Origin: Bacteroidales bacterium
GTDB lineage: Bacteria; Bacteroidota; Bacteroidia; Bacteroidales; Bacteroidaceae
Direction: 5' to 3'
NCBI GenBank assembly: GCA_004554665.1
Contig: SFKY01000046.1
Coordinates: 1-18,564, forward strand
DNA length: 18,564 nt
How positions within the stretch are numbered: the first letter of the stretch is position 1; every line of letters begins with the position of its first letter. Under the pieces are notes generated by a model. The model saw only the letters and a list, made by a program, of their open reading frames with translations, did no database searches and was not told where the DNA came from. Both the position numbers and the translations under genes were made by a program. Below are positions 1-6,602 of the stretch, in pieces.

Positions 1-621
1 TTATTCATCCACTTCCTCTAACTGTTCCTTAAAACTGCTAATAGCCTTCTGGGCCTGATTGTACCCCTCAGCTTCCATTGAATATATTATCTCCTCAAAG
101 TTCTTGTCGATGATGAAAACAAATTCGCCCATCAAAGTGTCTCCATCGTTATTATCTGCGCGGAAACTATGGACAACCTTGTATCCAATAAACTTTGGAG
201 AGGCTTGAAGAAGTTGCACAACTTTCTCATATTGCTTTCTTCCTTTCTTTTTTAACTTCTCTATTTTAGCGTTGGCTTCTTCATAGTCGCCTTTTGCCTC
301 TTGATATTCGTTTCTACCAAAAGATGTTTGATAGGGACCACTCCAAATCGACATGGAAGACTTTGCATGTTTAGCGTTCAATACCAATTCCTCATAATCA
401 GAATTAATCGCTTCCAATTCTGCAAGTTCCTTAAAAAAGCCAGGATCATCATACGGAGCAAAAGCACTATCTACTTTTGTTTCAACTGGTTTGTATGTCT
501 CTGGTTTGAATAGCACCTTCTTTACACTTTCTTTGACGAGTGCCTCTGCCTTTTGTTCTTTCGACTTGCTACAGGAGACCATCACCATAGCAAAAAGTAC
601 CAAATAAAAGATTTTATTCAT
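1..621 (-). CDS. Small hypothetical lipoprotein
   Basis: This is a complete 206-residue ORF ending with TAA at the window edge. It starts with a short lipoprotein signal peptide: Lys at position 3, a hydrophobic stretch over residues 4-14, and a VMVSC lipobox with Cys17 as the predicted lipidated residue. The mature protein is charged and Lys/Glu-rich. Its middle part (roughly residues 105-140) is likely a helical or coiled-coil segment, and the C-terminal third (IGYKVVHSFRADNNDG, then FVFIIDKN) looks like a small beta-rich domain. I do not recognise a family and assign no function beyond membrane anchoring. Its codon use is clearly more AT-rich than that of the efflux genes to its right. A TATTTTTG box upstream on the minus strand could serve as its promoter. 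The ORF, lipobox and promoter are seen directly; the rest is inference. Confidence 0.85.
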   Translation of the reverse strand: MNKIFYLVLFAMVMVSCSKSKEQKAEALVKESVKKVLFKPETYKPVETKVDSAFAPYDDPGFFKELAELEAINSDYEELVLNAKHAKSSMSIWSGPYQTSFGRNEYQEAKGDYEEANAKIEKLKKKGRKQYEKVVQLLQASPKFIGYKVVHSFRADNNDGDTLMGEFVFIIDKNFEEIIYSMEAEGYNQAQKAISSFKEQLEEVDE

Positions 622-671
622 AAGTACAATTGTTTAGTTTAAATACAGACTATTTGAAAAACATACAAATG

Positions 672-679
672 CAAAAATA
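672..679 (-). promoter_or_regulatory. -7 box upstream of the small lipoprotein gene
   Basis: Read on the minus strand this is TATTTTTG, a perfect match to the Bacteroidetes -7 consensus TAnnTTTG. It lies about 50 nt before the ATG at 621. A matching TTTG at the usual -33 distance is not evident, so the call rests on one box in AT-rich DNA. Confidence 0.4.
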
Positions 680-876
680 CTAATTATTTATGAAGCTACA
701 TGATTTTTTTGGTATTTTCCGCATAATACCACATGTTAATTTGGGTTATCCCAACATTCCAATGCTGTGATATACTGTTTAGTATGCTCCATTACTATAT
801 AAAGACGACTCAAATTGTACTTCTTTCACCAACATGATGCTGGTGCAAAAAGCAATCTTGCAAAAAAGGTAGTTTT

Positions 877-908
877 TTTGTTGGAACAAGATATTTCTAA
901 TACTTTTG
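877..908 (+). promoter_or_regulatory. Distal promoter (P1) of the efflux operon
   Basis: TTTG at 877-880, a 20-nt spacer and TACTTTTG at 901-908 match the Bacteroidetes primary sigma factor promoter (TTTG, N19-21, TAnnTTTG) at every fixed position. Transcription should start near 915, giving a leader of about 230 nt before the TolC-like gene. That leader would contain the 22-bp repeats and a short leader ORF. Confidence 0.65.
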
Positions 909-940
909 CAGAAACCGGCTGATTTTGGCAAAATGCGGCA

Positions 941-1006
941 TTTAGGCATGCTATATACCACGTTTAGGCGTGCTAAAGGCCACGTTTAGGTTGTACAAGA
1001 GTGGCC
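941..1006 (+). repeat. 22-bp tandem repeat, two good units and one partial
   Basis: Units start with TTTAGG at 941, 963 and 985, exactly 22 bp apart. Units 1 and 2 match at 18 of 22 positions and both end in CCACG. Unit 3 shares TTTAGG and then diverges to TTGTACAA, which is itself a palindrome (991-998). Within unit 2, TTTAG and CTAAA flank a 5-nt loop. GGCCAC (978-983) and GTGGCC (1001-1006) form a perfect inverted repeat. The 22-bp period is about two helical turns, so a DNA-binding protein could occupy successive sites on one face. Alternatively it may be an RNA hairpin in the leader or a dispersed genomic repeat. Confidence 0.6.
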
Positions 1007-1050
1007 AACAAAAAAGCCTCTGACTCCTCTCTGCCGCAAGAAAGGAAAAT

Positions 1051-1119
1051 ATGAACAGTAATAGCCGCCATGTGAATAGCTGTTTGTCACCATATCGCCG
1101 TACCTTTGCAGCGGATTAA
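1051..1119 (+). CDS. Possible 22-residue leader ORF upstream of efflux genes
   Basis: An ATG at 1051 follows AAAGGA (1041-1046) with 4 nt between, a better ribosome-binding site than most genes in this window have. The ORF has 22 codons and ends in TAA 25 nt before the ATG of the TolC-like gene. The peptide begins MNSNSRHVNSC and ends YRRTFAAD. It could only be translated from transcripts that start at the distal promoter, because the proximal -7 box at 1101-1108 lies inside it. It could act as a regulatory leader peptide, or it could be chance. I see no homology that decides this. Confidence 0.25.
   Translation: MNSNSRHVNSCLSPYRRTFAAD
1101..1108 (+). promoter_or_regulatory. Proximal -7 box (P2) of the efflux operon
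   Basis: TACCTTTG matches TAnnTTTG perfectly and lies 36 nt before the ATG at 1145, a typical leader length. The nearest TTTG upstream (1083-1086) is only 14 nt away, shorter than the usual 19-21, so the -33 element is poor. This may be a weak or activator-dependent promoter, a plausible target for the linked AraC-type regulator. Confidence 0.45.
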
Positions 1120-1144
1120 GAACATAGCAACCACAACTTACTAC

Positions 1145-2467
1145 ATGAAGAGACGAATAGTGTTCATTTTGGCACTCGTCGCCACGGTGCTGGCGGCCGG
1201 TGCACAAGAAAGACTCACCCTGCAGCAGTGCCTGAAGATGGGACTGGAGCGCAACCTGGCGCTGAGGGTGAAGGAGGGTGAGGTGCGCAAGGCACCCCAC
1301 AACCTGAGCGAGAACCGCGCCAAGCTGCTGCCGCAACTCAATGGGGTGGCCTCGGCCAACGACAATTTTGACCCACCCGTGTCGGTGACCGACGGATCGG
1401 CCTACGGCACGCTCTACAACGTGACCAAGACGCTGCAGTACAACGCATCGGCCGGACTGCAGCTGCAGATGCCGCTCTACAACAAGCAGCTCTACACGGC
1501 AATGGACATCACGCGGCTGCTCAACAGCATCGACCGCATGTCGTATGAGAAGGCACGCGAGGACCTGATCATGCAAATCAGCCAGATGTACTACCTCGCA
1601 CAGAACACGGTGGAGCAGCTGGGACTGGTCAGGGACAACATCAGACGACTGAAGGCGCTACGCGACATCACCGTGGCCTTCTACGATAACAGCATGGCGC
1701 TGGAGGTGGACGTGCAGCGCGTGAACATCAATCTGGAGAACCTGCAGGTGCAGTACGACAACGCGCAGGCGATGCTCACCCAGCAGTACAACATGCTCAA
1801 ATACGTGCTCGACTATCCGGCAGAGCAGGAGATATGCGTGGAACTGCCACAGACCGACAAGGTGGTGGAGCCCTCGCTGCCGGGACTGAGCACCAATCTC
1901 TATGAACTGCAGCTGCTGCAGGCGCGCGAGACACTGGCCAAGAAGCAGCTGAGCATGACCCGCGAGGGCTACCTGCCCACGCTGAGCCTCTCGGGCAGCT
2001 GGATGTTCTCGTCGTACACCGACAAGCTGAGCCACTGGTTCCACAGCGGCCCGTCCAACCACTGGTACCGGTCCAACGGATTGGGGCTCTCGCTGCGCGT
2101 GCCCATCTTCGACGGCTTCGACAAACGCTCCAAGATACGCAAGGGCAAGATAGACATAGAGACGGCGCAGACGCAATATGCCAACACGCTCAAGAACCTG
2201 CAGACACAGTATGTGAACGCCACATGCGACATGGAGAACAACCGCCGCAACTACAAGAAGCAGAAGGACAACTGCACGCTGGCAGAGAATGTGTGCCGGG
2301 TAACCACCGACCGCTACAAGGAGGGGATAGCCTCGATGACCGATGTGCTGCAAGACGAGATGCGCATCACGGAGGCACAAAACAACTATATCACCGCACA
2401 CTACAACTATCAGGTGGCCAACCTGACGCTGCTCAAGCTGACGGGCCAGCTGGACAAACTGATGTAA
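1145..2467 (+). CDS. TolC-like outer membrane efflux protein
   Basis: This 440-residue protein is the outer-membrane exit duct of a tripartite efflux pump. The signal peptide spans residues 1-20 (MKRR, hydrophobic core, AAGA before Gln21). The mature protein has the TolC/OEP family organisation. LTLQQCLKMGLERNLALRV is the usual N-terminal OEP opening, followed by long amphipathic helices. A second, similar half contains LGLSLRVPIFDGFDKRSKI, the typical segment running into the second barrel and helix unit. The length fits the family (about 420-480). I chose the ATG at 1145 because it begins the signal peptide; an in-frame TTG at 1106 overlaps the -7 box. It is first in an operon, 57 nt before the adaptor gene. 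The family is sure; the substrate is unknown. Confidence 0.93.
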   Translation: MKRRIVFILALVATVLAAGAQERLTLQQCLKMGLERNLALRVKEGEVRKAPHNLSENRAKLLPQLNGVASANDNFDPPVSVTDGSAYGTLYNVTKTLQYNASAGLQLQMPLYNKQLYTAMDITRLLNSIDRMSYEKAREDLIMQISQMYYLAQNTVEQLGLVRDNIRRLKALRDITVAFYDNSMALEVDVQRVNINLENLQVQYDNAQAMLTQQYNMLKYVLDYPAEQEICVELPQTDKVVEPSLPGLSTNLYELQLLQARETLAKKQLSMTREGYLPTLSLSGSWMFSSYTDKLSHWFHSGPSNHWYRSNGLGLSLRVPIFDGFDKRSKIRKGKIDIETAQTQYANTLKNLQTQYVNATCDMENNRRNYKKQKDNCTLAENVCRVTTDRYKEGIASMTDVLQDEMRITEAQNNYITAHYNYQVANLTLLKLTGQLDKLM

Positions 2468-2524
2468 GAAAGAGACCCGAAAACCATCCATACATAAACC
2501 CTATCACACAAAATCATCAAGACA

Positions 2525-3625
2525 ATGGAAACCAAAGATAAGAAACAAAACGCAGAGCAGGGCTCACTCGCCACACAAGCACAGAAACTGAAAAAGCAGC
2601 GCCGCCGCCAACTGGTGGCCAGCGCCATCGGCGTGGCCGTGCTCATCTGGGGCGCGATAAAGATCATCGGCATCTTCATAGACTACAAGAGCACCGAGAC
2701 GAGCAATGACGCACAGGTGGAACAGTATCTGTCGCCTGTCAACCTGCGCGCCACGGGATATATCAAGAAAATCTACTTCCAGGAGCACCAGCGCGTTCAC
2801 AAAGGCGACACGCTGCTGGTGCTCGACGACCGCGAATACCGCATCCGCGTGATGGAGGCTGAGGCTGCGCTGAAAGACGCGATGGCCGGAGCCAACGTCA
2901 TCGGGGCCACGCTGCAGACCACGCAAAACTCGGCTTCGGTCTACGAGGCAAGCATCGCCGAGATAGAGGTGAGGCTGGCCAAACTGGAGAAAGACCGCCA
3001 GCGCTACAAGAACCTGGTGGAGCGCAAGGCCGCCACGCCCATACAGCTGGAGCAGATCGAGACGGAGTATGATGCCACACGCAAAAAACTGGAAGCTACC
3101 CGCCGCCAGCAGCGCGCCGCCTACTCGGGCGTGAACGAGGTGCAGACGCGCCGCGCCAATACCGAGGCAGCGATAGAGCGGGCACAGGCCGCGCTGGAGA
3201 TGGCCAAGCTCAACCTGTCGTACACCGTGGTAACAGCACCGTGCGACGGCACGCTCGGACGCCGCTCCCTGGAGGAGGGACAGGCCGTGAGCGCCGGGCA
3301 GACCATCACCTATATCATGCCCGACACGCAGAAGTGGGTCATCGCCAACTACAAGGAGACGCAGGTGGAAAACCTGTACGTGGGACAGAAAGTGCGCATG
3401 ACGGTAGATGCCATCAGCGACAAGGAGTTTACGGGTACGGTGACAGCCATCTCGGGGGCCACTGGTTCCAAGTACTCGCTCATCCCGACAGACAACTCGG
3501 CCGGCAACTTTGTGAAGATACAGCAACGGGTGCCGGTGCGCATAGACTTTACCGGACTGTCCAAGGAAGACAACGACCGGCTGGCCGCCGGTATGATGGT
3601 GATAGTGAAGGCGGAGCGCAAGTAA
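2525..3625 (+). CDS. EmrA/HlyD-family membrane fusion protein (efflux adaptor)
   Basis: This 366-residue periplasmic adaptor links the inner-membrane exporter to the TolC-like duct. A charged cytoplasmic N-terminus (residues 1-29) is followed by one membrane helix (about 31-52). The EmrA-type entry motif TSNDAQVEQYLSPVNLRATG follows at about 59-78, with GDTLLVLDDREY (94-105) in the first half of the lipoyl/barrel-sandwich domain. An Ala/Glu/Arg-rich alpha-helical hairpin (about 108-215) should contact TolC. The second lipoyl half contains TVVTAPCDGTLGRRSLEEGQ, and a beta-barrel domain follows. It lacks a lipobox, as expected for the EmrA type rather than the AcrA type. It lies between the duct gene and the MFS gene, with 57- and 61-nt spacers and no strong Shine-Dalgarno sequence. 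Confidence 0.93.
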   Translation: METKDKKQNAEQGSLATQAQKLKKQRRRQLVASAIGVAVLIWGAIKIIGIFIDYKSTETSNDAQVEQYLSPVNLRATGYIKKIYFQEHQRVHKGDTLLVLDDREYRIRVMEAEAALKDAMAGANVIGATLQTTQNSASVYEASIAEIEVRLAKLEKDRQRYKNLVERKAATPIQLEQIETEYDATRKKLEATRRQQRAAYSGVNEVQTRRANTEAAIERAQAALEMAKLNLSYTVVTAPCDGTLGRRSLEEGQAVSAGQTITYIMPDTQKWVIANYKETQVENLYVGQKVRMTVDAISDKEFTGTVTAISGATGSKYSLIPTDNSAGNFVKIQQRVPVRIDFTGLSKEDNDRLAAGMMVIVKAERK

Positions 3626-3686
3626 GGATGCCCGCACACCTTATCCTATATAGTATCAGACAACGCGATAACAGGCAGACATAGGC

Positions 3687-5366
3687 ATGGCATCAAATCC
3701 ACGCAATTTCCCGTTCTACAACTGGGTGCCCAAGCCCCTCGGCATCATCTTCCTGATGGTACTTTTCATACCTATCATGACCATCAGTGGCGTGTACAGC
3801 GCCAACAGCAGCGAGATGATGGGCGGGCTGGGCATCCAGGCAGAACACATATCGTTTGTAGGCTTTGTCACCTCGGTGGGCATGGCCGCTTTCTCGCCCT
3901 TCTTCTACGACCTGGTGCGCATACGTCGCGAGAAGATGATGTGCATCGTGGGCTTCTCCATCCTCTTCGCGCTCAGTTATGTGTGCGCCAAGACAGACAG
4001 CATCTTCCTGCTGGCCCTGTGCAGCCTCATCATGGGCTTCGTACGCCAGACGCTGCTGATGTGCAACCTCTTCACGCTGATCAAGTATGCCTTTGGCATC
4101 GAGGCCACCATCAACGTGACACCGGGCAATGAGCCCACCGACGAAGCCGGATGGGACAAGCTCGACACCGAGAAGACCACCAGCATGCCCACCATCTACT
4201 TCTTCTTCATGATATTGGGACAGATGGGCACGTGGCTCACGGCCTGGCTGGCCTACTCGTACGAGTGGCAGTATGTGTACTACTTCATGATGGCGGCCAT
4301 GCTGGCGGCTATCCTCATCATCTTCTGCACCATGCCCTACCACAAGTACCCGGGCAAGCGGCTGCCCATCAACTTTGCCAAGTTCGGCAACGTAGTGGTG
4401 TTCAGCATGATGTGCTGCTCGTTTATCTTCATCATGGTCTACGGCAAGGTGCTCGACTGGTACAGTCATCCCTACATCCGTGAGGCCACGGCGGTGTGCG
4501 TGGTGTCGACGCTGCTCTTCGGCTATCTGGAGTACACGCGGCGGTCACCCTACTTCCTGCTCGACGCCTTCAAACTGAAGAGCATACAGGGAGGCATCCT
4601 GCTGTTTCTCGGACTGATGATCCTGAACTCGAGCCAGATGTTTGTCAACATCTTCGTGAGTGTGGGCATGGAGATAGACAACTGGCAGAACGCCACCCTG
4701 GGCAACTGGGTGCTGGTAGGCTACTTCATCGGTCTGGTGCTGGCCATCCTGTGCAGCGCCAAGGGATTCCATCTGAAGTGGCTCTTTGCCCTCGGCTTCG
4801 TGCTCATAGGACTGGCGGCGCTCTATATGTACTTCGAGGTGCAGACCGACGGCCTGTACAGCCACATGAAGTGGCCCATCATCGTCCGCGCCACGGGCAT
4901 GATGCTGCTCTACTCGCTCACGGCGGTGTACGCCAACCAGCGCATGCCCTACCGGTTTCTGTCTACATGGGTGTGCATCATGCTCACCGTGCGCATGATC
5001 ATCGCGCCGGGCATAGGGTCGGCACTCTACTCCAACGTGCTGCAGTACAGACAGCAATATTACGTGACGCGCTTCGCCCACGACTTTGACCGCACGCAGG
5101 CCGAGACGGCCGCCACCTACGACCAGACGGTGAGGGGCATGCGCTACCAAGGACGCTCGGAGGCCGAGGCGGAGCACATGGCAGCCCTCTCGCTGAAGGG
5201 GAAGATACAGGTGCAGGCCACGCTCACCACCATCAAGGAGATGGCTGGATGGACATTCTACGGCTGTCTGCTCTGTGCAGGAGTGGTGCTGGCAGTGCCT
5301 TGGACCAAACGACGACTCACCGAGGAAGACCGCCATCCCAAGGCGGCGACCACCACGATGATATAG
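3687..5366 (+). CDS. MFS drug exporter, EmrB/DHA2-type
   Basis: This 559-residue polytopic inner-membrane protein should be the proton-driven exporter of the pump. Hydrophobic segments run from residue 18 almost to the end and are compatible with the 14-helix DHA2 family, though I did not count helices rigorously. DLVRIRREKMM (75-85) sits where MFS proteins carry the conserved basic loop between helices 2 and 3. Two hydrophilic stretches stand out. One lies at about 137-169, containing NVTPGNEPTDEAGWDKLD. The other is a long charged loop before the last helix, rich in Gln, Arg and Glu (about 455-525). Its place directly after the EmrA-type gene supports the assignment. Substrates cannot be predicted. 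It is the last gene of the operon and is followed by a large inverted repeat. Confidence 0.9.
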   Translation: MASNPRNFPFYNWVPKPLGIIFLMVLFIPIMTISGVYSANSSEMMGGLGIQAEHISFVGFVTSVGMAAFSPFFYDLVRIRREKMMCIVGFSILFALSYVCAKTDSIFLLALCSLIMGFVRQTLLMCNLFTLIKYAFGIEATINVTPGNEPTDEAGWDKLDTEKTTSMPTIYFFFMILGQMGTWLTAWLAYSYEWQYVYYFMMAAMLAAILIIFCTMPYHKYPGKRLPINFAKFGNVVVFSMMCCSFIFIMVYGKVLDWYSHPYIREATAVCVVSTLLFGYLEYTRRSPYFLLDAFKLKSIQGGILLFLGLMILNSSQMFVNIFVSVGMEIDNWQNATLGNWVLVGYFIGLVLAILCSAKGFHLKWLFALGFVLIGLAALYMYFEVQTDGLYSHMKWPIIVRATGMMLLYSLTAVYANQRMPYRFLSTWVCIMLTVRMIIAPGIGSALYSNVLQYRQQYYVTRFAHDFDRTQAETAATYDQTVRGMRYQGRSEAEAEHMAALSLKGKIQVQATLTTIKEMAGWTFYGCLLCAGVVLAVPWTKRRLTEEDRHPKAATTTMI

Positions 5367-5386
5367 AAGAATTTTCCCATGACTCA

Positions 5387-5475
5387 GGGGGAGAAGTGGA
5401 AACCGCCATTCTTAATCCGTCTCTCGGTGGAGAGACTCTCACGGCAGGTTCGGGCACTTCTCCCCCCTATCTTTT
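5387..5475 (+). terminator. Long inverted repeat with inner hairpin, candidate terminator
   Basis: GGGGGAGAAGTG (5387-5398) and CACTTCTCCCCC (5455-5466) are perfect 12-bp inverted copies. Inside, AACC-GCC (5401-5407) can pair with GGC-A-GGTT (5443-5450) around one bulged A. GTCTCTC (5419-5425) and GAGAGAC (5430-5436) form a 7-bp stem with a GGTG loop. The result is an 80-nt rod-like fold. A T5 run (about 5472-5476) follows closely. It sits between the MFS stop codon and the AraC promoter, so an efflux-operon terminator is the simplest reading. It is larger and more elaborate than an ordinary terminator, so a small structured element is also possible. Confidence 0.5.
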
Positions 5476-5508
5476 TATCCGCCCCCGAGGCAAAAACAGG
5501 CCGCAGGA

Positions 5509-5540
5509 CTTGGCACTTACACAGAAAAACACTAACTTAG
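5509..5540 (+). promoter_or_regulatory. Promoter of the AraC-family regulator gene
   Basis: CTTG (5509-5512), a 20-nt spacer and TAACTTAG (5533-5540) match the Bacteroidetes promoter with one mismatch in each box. Predicted initiation near 5545 leaves only about 6 nt before the ATG at 5552 but about 25 nt before the ATG at 5570, which favours the latter as start. The same TAACTTAG box recurs at the right end of the window. Confidence 0.5.
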
Positions 5541-5569
5541 CACCCACTCTCATGACAAAGATTGGAGCA

Positions 5570-6445
5570 ATGGAAACAGAATCGGAAAGGATAGCCAAAC
5601 TGGACATGGCGCTGATCACGCAGCAGGATGTGTGTGGGTCGGGGGGCATCATCGGCAGGTTGCCCGAGAGACTCTACACGCCCACACGTACAGACCATAT
5701 CACCCTCATCTCCTGCCACAAGGGATGGCTCAAGCTGACGGTAGACCACCACCAATACCAGATTAACGCCGGAGAGACAGCCACCATAGACCGCGATGCG
5801 CTGATGGAGGCCAACGAGACATCGCCCGACATGGCCGTGACCATGCTCTGCTACCGCGTGGAACCTATCAGGGACATGCTGGGGGCTACGGTGATGCCCC
5901 TGAGACTGATAGAAATGCTCTCTCCCATCCCCTGCCGCGTATGGCATACAGGCGGCGAGAGCGACATCTCCCACTACATGGCCCTGCTCAGCGCCACCTC
6001 GCCCGCCGAGCCCTCTGTCTTTGCCGACCACGAGCAGAAACTGCTGCTCATGGCGCTCACTTACCGGCTCTGCTCGCTCTTCAGCCGCCACTTCGGCAAC
6101 GCGGAGGAGGGACAGGGGCGCAAGACGGAGACCTTTATCGCCCTCATCAAACTGGTGAGCCAGCACTTTGACCAGGAGCGCAGCGTGGCATACTATGCCG
6201 ACAAACTCTGTCTGTCGCCGAAGTACCTCTCGTCGCTCGTCAAGAGCATCTGTGGCTACACGGTGCAGGAGATAGTCTTCAAGGCCATCGTGCGCCGCAG
6301 CATCTTCCTGATGAAAAACACCAACAAGCCCATCAGCGAGATTGCCGACCTGATGCATTTCCCCAACGCCTCGGCCTTCGGCACCTTCTTCAAGAAGCAG
6401 ACAGGACTGTCACCCCGTGCCTTCAGAATAAAGGTAAAACGGTAA
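5570..6445 (+). CDS. AraC-family transcriptional regulator
   Basis: This is a cytoplasmic DNA-binding regulator of 291 residues from ATG 5570, or 297 from ATG 5552. The N-terminal part has a cupin-like sensing-domain pattern (HITLISCHKGWLKLTVDHHQ, then INAGETATIDRDALME). The last 95 residues are the AraC/XylS double helix-turn-helix: SVAYYADKLCLSPKYLSSLV for the first HTH, and ISEIADLMHFPNASAFGTFF plus KKQTGLSPRAFR for the second and its signature. I prefer 5570 because the promoter would start transcription almost at 5552. The reading frame stays open back to 5249, but that part overlaps the exporter gene and is not coding. Being adjacent to the pump and in the same direction, but with its own promoter, it may control the pump; the effector is unknown. 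Confidence 0.9.
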   Translation: METESERIAKLDMALITQQDVCGSGGIIGRLPERLYTPTRTDHITLISCHKGWLKLTVDHHQYQINAGETATIDRDALMEANETSPDMAVTMLCYRVEPIRDMLGATVMPLRLIEMLSPIPCRVWHTGGESDISHYMALLSATSPAEPSVFADHEQKLLLMALTYRLCSLFSRHFGNAEEGQGRKTETFIALIKLVSQHFDQERSVAYYADKLCLSPKYLSSLVKSICGYTVQEIVFKAIVRRSIFLMKNTNKPISEIADLMHFPNASAFGTFFKKQTGLSPRAFRIKVKR

Positions 6446-6449
6446 AAAA

Positions 6450-6496
6450 GTGGGGGCTAATGCTGTAGGGACGCACGTTCGTGCGTCCGCCCCCAC
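6450..6496. repeat. REP-like GTAG hairpin inside an outer stem
   Basis: GTAG (6465-6468) is followed at once by GGACGCACG (6469-6477), a 2-nt gap and CGTGCGTCC (6480-6488), a perfect 9-bp stem. The whole is enclosed by GTGGGGGC (6450-6457) and GCCCCCAC (6489-6496), leaving an 11-nt bulge on the 5' side that contains the GTAG. A GTAG tetranucleotide 5' of a GC-rich hairpin is the hallmark of REP elements mobilised by RAYT (Y1 transposase) proteins. No such transposase is visible in this window. A stabilising or terminating 3' hairpin for the regulator transcript is the alternative. Confidence 0.5.
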
Positions 6497-6504
6497 CTAT
6501 GAGA

Positions 6505-6565
6505 AATGTCATGCCGACTGGTACTGGACAGTATCGCAGCGTGGCATGACATTCTGGTTTTTTTT
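6505..6565 (+). terminator. Rho-independent-type terminator after the AraC gene
   Basis: AATGTCATGCC (6505-6515) and GGCATGACATT (6543-6553) form a perfect 11-bp stem, followed by a T8 run at 6558-6565. The 27-nt loop contains a smaller stem (TACTG 6522-6526 with CAGTA 6529-6533). It lies between convergent genes and may also stop the minus-strand operon, although the T run on that side is poor. Confidence 0.65.
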
Positions 6566-6570
6566 GTGAG

Positions 6571-6593
6571 GATACTATATATTGGATAGTATC
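6571..6593. other. 8-bp inverted repeat between convergent genes
   Basis: GATACTAT (6571-6578) and ATAGTATC (6586-6593) are perfect inverted copies around a 7-nt loop, 10 nt beyond the stop codon of the last minus-strand gene. It is AT-rich and, read on the minus strand, is not followed by a T run, so it is at most a weak 3' hairpin of the operon transcript. Confidence 0.35.
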
Positions 6594-6602
6594 ATGTGTC
6601 TT

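Larger units (their letters stand above)
622..1105. other. Intergenic region between divergent lipoprotein and efflux operon
   Basis: This 484-nt stretch separates two divergently transcribed units. It holds a candidate minus-strand promoter (672-679), a strong plus-strand promoter (877-908), a 22-bp tandem repeat (941-1006), an inverted repeat (978-983 with 1001-1006) and a possible 22-codon leader ORF (1051-1119). It is AT-rich up to about 985 and becomes more GC-rich towards the efflux genes. A 60-codon minus-strand ORF at 779-961 overlaps the promoter and looks like chance. Confidence 0.7.

Noticed and set aside
779..961. 60-codon minus-strand ORF in the intergenic region
   Set aside because: It overlaps the strong plus-strand promoter at 877-908 and the 22-bp repeat, has an odd Cys/Lys/Phe-rich composition and no ribosome-binding site. 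It is best explained as chance.
941..1006. CRISPR array
   Set aside because: The units are directly adjacent with no spacers, there are only two to three copies, and no cas gene is present.
2564..3637. 357-codon minus-strand ORF antisense to the adaptor gene
   Set aside because: It is a mirror of GC-rich codon bias in the clearly recognisable EmrA-type gene. Its translation is rich in His, Arg, Leu and Val without domain features. The same applies to the long antisense ORFs at 1658-2491, 3693-4469, 4545-5336 and 5537-6358.
5249..5569. N-terminal extension of the AraC-family ORF
   Set aside because: The extension overlaps the end of the exporter gene by 118 nt, runs through the large inverted repeat and the regulator's own promoter, and has no AraC-like sequence. 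The start was placed at 5570, with 5552 as alternative.
6571..6593. Rho-independent terminator for the minus-strand operon
   Set aside because: The 8-bp stem is AT-rich and, on the minus strand, is followed by an A run rather than a T run. Listed only as an inverted repeat.
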